Shown: positions 5,692 through 10,126 of the stretch, piece by piece
Numbering within the stretch: position 1 is the first letter of the stretch
Layout of the letters: every line of letters begins with the position of its first letter
Assembly (NCBI GenBank): GCA_030627725.1
Contig: DAOVSZ010000072.1
Location: 1-10,126, forward strand
Source of the DNA: Desulfobulbaceae bacterium
Lineage (GTDB): Bacteria; Desulfobacterota; Desulfobulbia; Desulfobulbales; DAOVSZ01
DNA length: 10,126 bases
Direction: 5' to 3'
Made by a program: the position numbers and the translations under genes
Notes under the pieces: generated by a model
Databases searched by the model: none
What the model was told of the DNA's origin: nothing
Seen by the model: only the letters and a program-made list of their open reading frames with translations

Positions 5692-6591
5692 ATGTCTCAT
5701 TCGATAGAGCCCCTGCAGTATTTCACCCCTCAACTGCATACATTTCAGCATCCGGCGCAGCAGAAGTCATTTGAATCATATCAACAGGCTACGGCAAAAA
5801 CAAGTAATTCGCATATTACGATCACCACGGATGAAGGAGATGTCGTCACATTTTCCGCCGCCTATTCACTTGCTCAAGAAGTGTCAGGAGAGATGTCGGT
5901 CACGCAGGACGGATACCTTCAGAGCTTTACTGCCGCCAGCCTGGAACAAAACTTCTCCATGCTGAGCATCCAGGGTGATCTCAACGAAGAAGAACTTGCC
6001 GACATACGGAACCTGATGGGTCATTTAAACTCCATCGCGTCTTCATTCTTCGAAGGCGACATGGACGAGGCCCTTGCCGGGGCAATGGAGATCGGAGACA
6101 TGGGATCACTTTCCACTCTCCAGGCAACCTTCCGTTCCTCTGTTGCCGTCTCATCACAAATGACCAGTTACAACTACAATCCCATGCCTGCCGCCATTGA
6201 GAACGCAACCCACGACCGATTTGCAGAGGTCAAAGAACTGCTTACCGCAGAACGTTCGAATGATCTGAAATACTCTGACATGCTGCGCGCCCAGTGGGAA
6301 CAGATAAAAGAATTTCTCGACAGCGCCCAAGAAGAAGGTGATGTTTCTCTTGTTAATAACGATTCAAGAGAGCCGGACCTGAATGAAAACCTGGGGAAAC
6401 AGATGATATATCATATTCGGGAAACGGTTGCAAAACACTCGCGACTCAGTCCCTTTATGACCTCTCTGGTCAGAAGATCCTTTGAAGGTCTGGAGGCAGA
6501 GGAACCCTCTCCGGCAGCTTACGGGTTAAAGAAAAAATTGTTCGAAAACGACTTCCAGAAAGAATTCAGAAACTGGTTGATGGAAGCATAA
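5692..6591 (+). CDS. Hypothetical protein, cytoplasmic, unknown function
   Basis: I do not recognise a named family with certainty. The start is well supported by AGGGAGG (5678-5684) seven bases before the ATG. The 299-residue product has no signal peptide and no membrane segment. Residues 1-40 are Gln/Ser-rich and probably disordered. Residues 41-90 (HITITTDEGDVVTFSAAYSL onward) look like a beta-rich segment. Residues 91-145 include LSIQGDLNEEELADIRNLM, SIASSFFEGDMDEALAGAM and GDMGSLSTLQATF. This acidic helical part resembles conserved bacterial hypothetical proteins with a GDL-x-E-x-EL ... FF-x-GD-x-x-x-A pattern; that likeness is from memory, not from a search. Residues 170-299 are mainly charged helices ending in FQKEFRNWLMEA. 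It lies 111 bp before ppsR on the same strand, with a GC hairpin in between, and may be cotranscribed. Confidence 0.85.
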   Translation: MSHSIEPLQYFTPQLHTFQHPAQQKSFESYQQATAKTSNSHITITTDEGDVVTFSAAYSLAQEVSGEMSVTQDGYLQSFTAASLEQNFSMLSIQGDLNEEELADIRNLMGHLNSIASSFFEGDMDEALAGAMEIGDMGSLSTLQATFRSSVAVSSQMTSYNYNPMPAAIENATHDRFAEVKELLTAERSNDLKYSDMLRAQWEQIKEFLDSAQEEGDVSLVNNDSREPDLNENLGKQMIYHIRETVAKHSRLSPFMTSLVRRSFEGLEAEEPSPAAYGLKKKLFENDFQKEFRNWLMEA

Positions 6592-6592
6592 C

Positions 6593-6636
6593 AGACAGTA
6601 CTGTCTTGTTATGCGGCGCAGGGAAGCGCCGTCTGT
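6593..6636 (+). other. Hairpin pair between the unknown gene and ppsR
   Basis: A 14-bp perfect palindrome AGACAGTACTGTCT (6593-6606) directly follows the stop codon of the upstream gene. A stem GGCGC/GCGCC with a six-base loop (6615-6630) comes next. ACAGAC (6591-6596) could instead pair with GTCTGT (6631-6636), enclosing the GC hairpin. No T-run follows, so a Rho-independent terminator is unlikely; RNA processing or an operator site is possible. Confidence 0.35.
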
Positions 6637-6702
6637 CAACCTCCCTCCTTATTCATCAGCTTTTGGTTTTACATTTCCAGCGTTCACCGGTATCATGTCC
6701 TT

Positions 6703-7515
6703 ATGTGGAATTCAAAGGATATATACTACGTCTCAGACAGCACAGGCATTCTTTCAACAAACCTTGGCCAGTCTCTCCTCTGTCAGTTCCCTGAAATACA
6801 TTTTCATGAAGAACAGTTCCCATTCATCAGATCGGTCAAGGAGGCAAGGGCAACCCTGAAGTATATTCTTAAGAACTCCGGCGGCAGATCACCGATCATC
6901 TTCAGCACGATCATGCTGCCGGAGGTCCTGAAGGTCTTTGACACCCCTGAAGTTGAACTCTTCGATATGTATGTTGCCTTCCTTGATAGACTTGAAAGGT
7001 CCCTGGAGGTGCAACCTCTACGGCTCCCGGGTTTTTACCGCCACACCGACAACGTTTCAATTTCAAAACGGGTCGAGGCAATTCACTATACGCTTGAACA
7101 CGATGATGGAACAAAGATAGACGAACTGGACGATGCCGATGTTATCCTGGTAGGCGTCTCTCGATCAGGCAAGACCCCGGCAAGCGTCTACCTCGCGACA
7201 CAGATGGGGCTCAAAGCGGCGAATTTTCCCCTGACCATCGAGTTTCTTACCCAATACAGTCTCCCGGAGGCGATCAAACGCAATATCAACCGTACGGTAG
7301 GACTCACGACTTCACCGGAAATGCTTCGAAAGGTGCGGGAGAAAAGATATGCGGCAAGCAACTATGCCAAACTGGTCACCTGCCTTGAAGAACTTGATCA
7401 GGCAAAAAACATCTTTTTAAAAAACAAGATTCCGGTGGTTAACACGGAAGGTAAATCCATTGAAGAGACCGCAACCCAGATAATGCAGGAAATCGGTCTT
7501 TCAAGAAAAACATAA
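6703..7515 (+). CDS. ppsR: PEP synthase / pyruvate phosphate dikinase regulatory protein (bifunctional kinase-pyrophosphorylase)
   Basis: Members of this family (DUF299) inactivate PEP synthase or pyruvate phosphate dikinase with ADP-dependent phosphorylation of a threonine, and reactivate it by Pi-dependent removal that yields pyrophosphate. They thus switch pyruvate-to-PEP flux. The 270-residue product has normal length. It has the N-terminal signature YYVSDSTGIL at 8-17, EAIHYTLEHDDG at 125-136, and the P-loop VGVSRSGKTPASVYLA at 150-165 that defines the family. AANFPL at 172-177, RYAASNYA at 215-222 and IPVVNTEGKSIEETA at 243-257 follow. The start ATG at 6703 gives the expected short N-terminus, but no Shine-Dalgarno precedes it. 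Its target enzyme is not in the window, so I cannot say whether it acts on PpsA or PpdK. The stop lies only 10 bases from the end of the convergent DUF362 gene. Confidence 0.93.
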   Translation: MWNSKDIYYVSDSTGILSTNLGQSLLCQFPEIHFHEEQFPFIRSVKEARATLKYILKNSGGRSPIIFSTIMLPEVLKVFDTPEVELFDMYVAFLDRLERSLEVQPLRLPGFYRHTDNVSISKRVEAIHYTLEHDDGTKIDELDDADVILVGVSRSGKTPASVYLATQMGLKAANFPLTIEFLTQYSLPEAIKRNINRTVGLTTSPEMLRKVREKRYAASNYAKLVTCLEELDQAKNIFLKNKIPVVNTEGKSIEETATQIMQEIGLSRKT

Positions 7516-7525
7516 GGAACTCCCT

Positions 7526-8359
7526 CTACTCCACCACCACCACCTCAAGGGGCTCAGCGATTCCCAGTTCCTTGTCCGCCATTCGTATATGACCTATACG
7601 TCGCCAGTCTCTCTTCAGAAGGCCGGCGCCGTACGCATCTATTGCAACCGGATCATAACCAGCCAGCAGACAGTTTGGCGGCGGGTCGCAGGTCGGTCCC
7701 CAGAGATGCGCTTCCTGCATGCCGATTGTCGCATCAAGAAGGGTAAAATCTGGTGTCCGGTAACGGTTCAGATCATAGACCGCCTCCTGCATATCATCAT
7801 GAAACGAGGCCTTTTTCCAATGACCGCCGCGCTGGTAATGAGACGGTGGGGCAAGCCCCATCATATTTTTCATGGTAAGGGTGACCCCTGCCAGTGAATG
7901 CGCCTTCAATACCGGGACCGAGATCAGATACGCATCAAAGGCAATTTTCGGCAGATACATCTCAGGCCATCTTCGACACTCCTTCTTGGCATTCCTGACA
8001 AGTTCGGCCTCGTTAAGATCGACCAGCCGCACCTTCTTTCTTACGGCCATCTCGGAATATCCCAAAAACTCAAAAGAATGAAAGGTGTCATAGTTCAGGG
8101 AGCCGCACCCTTCGCCGACAATAATCTCAGCATGCGGCGCAATGTCTGCAAGACATGCAACAAGAGTTTCAACAAGCAGGACCGGTGTGGTTATGGGGGG
8201 ATCCAGGGCCTCGACAAGGTTGGGCTTTACAAGTATCAGATTCCGGTCTGCCAGTTGTCCGGCAAGGTCCGCTTTGGCAAGGAGGCCTTCCACGCTCTGC
8301 CGCCATGACTCAAACCGGCTGACATACACGATACCTTGATTCTTTTTTTTACCTTTCAT
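7526..8359 (-). CDS. DUF362 domain-containing protein
   Basis: The 277-residue product consists of the DUF362 domain alone. It shows ILVKPNLV at 42-49, VGEGCG at 81-86, the strongly conserved VPVLKAHSLAGVTLTMKNMM at 148-167, LLDATIGMQ at 207-215, and AGYDPVAIDAYGAGLL at 233-248. Many DUF362 proteins carry a ferredoxin domain or have been linked to iron-sulfur or anaerobic redox functions. This one has no 4Fe-4S cysteine pattern (its cysteines at 69, 85, 128, 224 and 230 are scattered), and I do not assign a reaction. It lies downstream of prc in the same direction. Without the intervening MITE-like element the gap would be 19 bases, so the two were probably an operon. The start ATG (8359) lies inside the element's target duplication and has no Shine-Dalgarno; a GTG at codon 11, preceded by AAGG, is an alternative. 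Confidence 0.88.
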   Translation of the reverse strand: MKGKKKNQGIVYVSRFESWRQSVEGLLAKADLAGQLADRNLILVKPNLVEALDPPITTPVLLVETLVACLADIAPHAEIIVGEGCGSLNYDTFHSFEFLGYSEMAVRKKVRLVDLNEAELVRNAKKECRRWPEMYLPKIAFDAYLISVPVLKAHSLAGVTLTMKNMMGLAPPSHYQRGGHWKKASFHDDMQEAVYDLNRYRTPDFTLLDATIGMQEAHLWGPTCDPPPNCLLAGYDPVAIDAYGAGLLKRDWRRIGHIRMADKELGIAEPLEVVVVE

Positions 8360-8364
8360 TTCAT
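8357..8364. repeat. Left copy of target-site duplication of element 3
   Basis: CATTTCAT is identical to 8568-8575. On the minus strand it is ATGAAATG, and its final ATG is the start codon of the DUF362 gene. Confidence 0.88.
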
Positions 8365-8567
8365 GTAACTATTCAGCGTAGAATTGAATACGTGGTCTAA
8401 ACACCATACTGTAACTGTTCAGCAGTGCTTCAGATGTGCACAAGCAGGCTGACGAGCAGGTAAGCGGAGCAGAGCGAAGACTCCGATAGTTGGCTATGCG
8501 AGAAGGCCTGATCGTGTGCAGCTCAACTCCGCATGGAGAAGCGGATGGAGTGCTGCTGAATAGTTAC
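8365..8567 (-). mobile_element. MITE-like element 3 with perfect 8-bp target duplication
   Basis: This 203-bp non-coding insertion has perfect 13-bp terminal inverted repeats, GTAACTATTCAGC (8365-8377) and GCTGAATAGTTAC (8555-8567), and is bounded by exact 8-bp direct repeats CATTTCAT. A second copy of the end, GTAACTGTTCAGCAG, lies inside at 8411-8425 and pairs even further with the right end (14 of 15). The element is therefore a 157-nt palindrome (8411-8567) plus a 46-nt tail. Smaller stems (CGGAG/CTCCG, ATAG/CTAT, TCCGC/GCGGA) occur within. Read on the minus strand it has the same order as elements 1 and 2: palindrome, tail with GGTGTTTAGAC, then GTTAC end. GTAA ends and 8-bp duplications are typical of IS66-family elements. 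No transposase is encoded. Confidence 0.88.
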
Positions 8568-8575
8568 CATTTCAT
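8568..8575. repeat. Right copy of target-site duplication of element 3
   Basis: This exact copy of CATTTCAT retains the former DUF362 start codon (ATG at 8570-8568 on the minus strand), now running into the element and stopping after a short frame. Confidence 0.86.
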
Positions 8576-8589
8576 CAGAAAATTGTCGG

Positions 8590-10126
8590 TCAGGATGATA
8601 TCATGTCCTTCAAAACGGACTTGGCCTCTTTCACATAGGGATCGATCAGGACATCCTGAATCCAGAGATCGTAGAGCTCCTCCTTGGTAAGCGCTACCTT
8701 TTTGCCGTTCTTCTTGCTGGTGTGATTATTGCTGTCAGCATATTTTGACTTGAATTTCTCCCGGTAACTTTTCTCTTCTTCCCGATTCTTTTTTTCTTCT
8801 TCAATATTTAAGGATATTTTTGTCTGCTTCCGCCTTTCCTCAGCCTTATCGATTTCCGCGAGGATATCAGCAAAATCACTGTCACTCTGAACACGTTTAC
8901 CACTTAATATTTTGAGCCGGGAGATATCTTCCGGCCAGCTCTTTACCTGTGAATATCTCGTAGGTTTTACAGTGTCCCATGGCAGGGCGTTTTCTACATA
9001 CTGTTCCCCATAGTCGACATGTCCCAACCGATCAGGGAGGATAATGTCCGGTACTACACCACGGGACTGAGTCGACCCGCCACTGATCCTGTAAAATTTC
9101 TGGACCGTCACCTTGACAGCGCCCAAGGGTTTATACTGAAGCATATTTGGATAGAACATGTAGCGGTCCAGGTCAATCATGGACTGGACCGTGCCCTTGC
9201 CATGCGTGTGTCCTCCTCCGACAATCACAGCCCGGCGATAATCCTGCATCGCACCGGCAAGTATCTCGGACGCTGAAGCGCTCAGTCTGTTGACCAGAAT
9301 CACCATCGGCCCCGAATAGACAATTTCAGGATCATTATCCGACCTCACTTTGATCTTGCCCTCTCCATCCTTTATCTGCACAACAGGACCCTTCTCAATA
9401 AACAGCCCGGCTATGGTTATGGCGTCAATCAGGGCGCCTCCGCCATTATTTCGAAGGTCAAGGATGAGTCCGCCGATATTCTTTGCCTGCAACTCTTCCA
9501 ATGCAGCCCGGACGTCATCCGTTGAATTACGTGTTTTTTCTCCATTCCCGTTTGTCTTAAAATCACGGTAAAAAGACGGTATCATGATATAGCCGAAAAG
9601 CCCGTCTGTTCCTGCCCGCTTCAGGGTTGTCCACTTGACAAAGGTCTCTTCGATCTGGACCACATCACGGATAATCGAAATAATCATACGCTTGCCATCC
9701 GATTTTTTTACGTCCAGCCTGACGCGGCTTCCCTTTTTCCCCCGAATCAGACTCACCGCCTCACGAATCGACATGTCGGTTATCTCGACAAACTCTTCTT
9801 CACCCTCAGCAACTGCCACGATGACATCTTCAGCCTCAAGCTCTCCCTGTCTGTAAGCAGCGCCGCCGGGCATAACACTCAACACCTTGATATAGCCGTC
9901 TTTTTCAATAAGCCTCGCACCGATCCCCTCAAGCGAACCTCGCATATGGATATCAAAGTCCTCCTTACGGGTAGGCGCAAGATAAGAGGAATGAGGGTCA
10001 TGCGCCTTTGCAAAGGCATCAAAATAACGGTTATAGAATTCTTCCTGCTTCAGGTCCGATTTTCTGGCAAAATAACTGTCATAATTCTTCTTGAGTTTTT
10101 CCCTGGCAATGACCTCCATATCAATA
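8590..10126 (-). CDS. prc: Tail-specific protease Prc/Tsp (S41A carboxy-terminal processing protease), N-terminus outside window
   Basis: Prc is a periplasmic serine protease that degrades or trims proteins from their C-terminus and processes lipoproteins and cell-wall hydrolases. The frame is open to the right edge (codons for Ile-Asp precede the first in-window Met at 10119), and the family is about 650-700 residues, so some 150 N-terminal residues including the signal peptide are missing. Counting from that Met: DPHSSYLAP at 41-49, a PDZ domain at about 60-150 (SLEGIGARL), the S41 core with LDLRNNGGGAL at 220-230, and the catalytic Ser282 in SASASEILAGAMQDY with Asp293 and Lys308 in GKGTVQ. 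QKFYRISGGSTQSRGVVPDI follows at 340-359. Alignment by eye to E. coli Tsp puts its Ser430, Asp441 and Lys455 there, with one extra residue before the lysine. The rest is the helical, highly charged C-terminal domain of Prc (about 380-509), which separates it from the shorter CtpA type. Confidence 0.93.
   Translation of the reverse strand, partial: IDMEVIAREKLKKNYDSYFARKSDLKQEEFYNRYFDAFAKAHDPHSSYLAPTRKEDFDIHMRGSLEGIGARLIEKDGYIKVLSVMPGGAAYRQGELEAEDVIVAVAEGEEEFVEITDMSIREAVSLIRGKKGSRVRLDVKKSDGKRMIISIIRDVVQIEETFVKWTTLKRAGTDGLFGYIMIPSFYRDFKTNGNGEKTRNSTDDVRAALEELQAKNIGGLILDLRNNGGGALIDAITIAGLFIEKGPVVQIKDGEGKIKVRSDNDPEIVYSGPMVILVNRLSASASEILAGAMQDYRRAVIVGGGHTHGKGTVQSMIDLDRYMFYPNMLQYKPLGAVKVTVQKFYRISGGSTQSRGVVPDIILPDRLGHVDYGEQYVENALPWDTVKPTRYSQVKSWPEDISRLKILSGKRVQSDSDFADILAEIDKAEERRKQTKISLNIEEEKKNREEEKSYREKFKSKYADSNNHTSKKNGKKVALTKEELYDLWIQDVLIDPYVKEAKSVLKDMISS

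Noticed and set aside
5574..5774. 66-codon plus-strand ORF starting before the unknown gene
   Set aside because: It overlaps the 5692 gene in another frame, whereas the 5692 start has a strong ribosome binding site.
8365..8567. Complete insertion sequence at the prc-DUF362 junction
   Set aside because: At 203 bp it is far too short for a transposase and has no significant ORF; called a non-autonomous element instead.

Overview
The window looks like chromosomal DNA from a Gram-negative, anaerobic-type bacterium of roughly 50% GC. The minus-strand gene order coaE - rho - rpmE - prfA - prmC - murA, a Zn-type ribosomal protein L31, a PpsR-type regulator and a Prc/Tsp protease with a stand-alone DUF362 protein all suggest a deltaproteobacterium (Desulfobacterota, perhaps Desulfobulbales-like). 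The taxon is an inference from gene order and protein style, not from a marker gene search.

Layout. Positions 1-5549 hold one minus-strand housekeeping block. Read in transcription order it is coaE (CoA synthesis), rho (transcription termination), rpmE (L31), prfA (RF1), prmC (the methylase that modifies RF1) and the first 104 codons of murA (first step of peptidoglycan synthesis, running off the left edge). rpmE has its own credible sigma70-type promoter, a leader of about 190 nt with mutually exclusive hairpins, and an intrinsic terminator behind it. Positions 5692-7515 hold two plus-strand genes: a 299-residue protein of unknown function and ppsR, a bifunctional kinase/pyrophosphorylase that controls PEP synthase or pyruvate phosphate dikinase. 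Positions 7526-10126 return to the minus strand with the C-terminal three quarters of a Prc/Tsp tail-specific protease, followed downstream by a DUF362 protein.

The most notable content lies between the genes. Three short transposase-less (MITE-like) insertions sit at 1178-1336, 4722-4911 and 8365-8567. All three follow the same plan: a long imperfect palindrome (107-157 nt) starting GTAA, then a tail of about 50 nt with a GG(Y)GTTTAGA(Y)-like motif, then an end reading (G)TTAC/GTTA. All are flanked by 8-9 bp direct repeats. Two of them landed on the start codon of a downstream operon gene (prmC and the DUF362 gene) and duplicated that ATG. The third landed in the 3' end of coaE and appears to have cut 11 codons off its reading frame. 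GTAA ends with 8-bp duplications are typical of IS66-family elements, so these could be IS66-mobilised MITEs, but no transposase is present and the family is unnamed here.

In function, the left block combines translation termination (PrfA, PrmC), transcription termination (Rho), a ribosomal protein and two biosynthetic enzymes, which is ordinary core metabolism. I see no defence system, CRISPR array, tRNA or rRNA gene.
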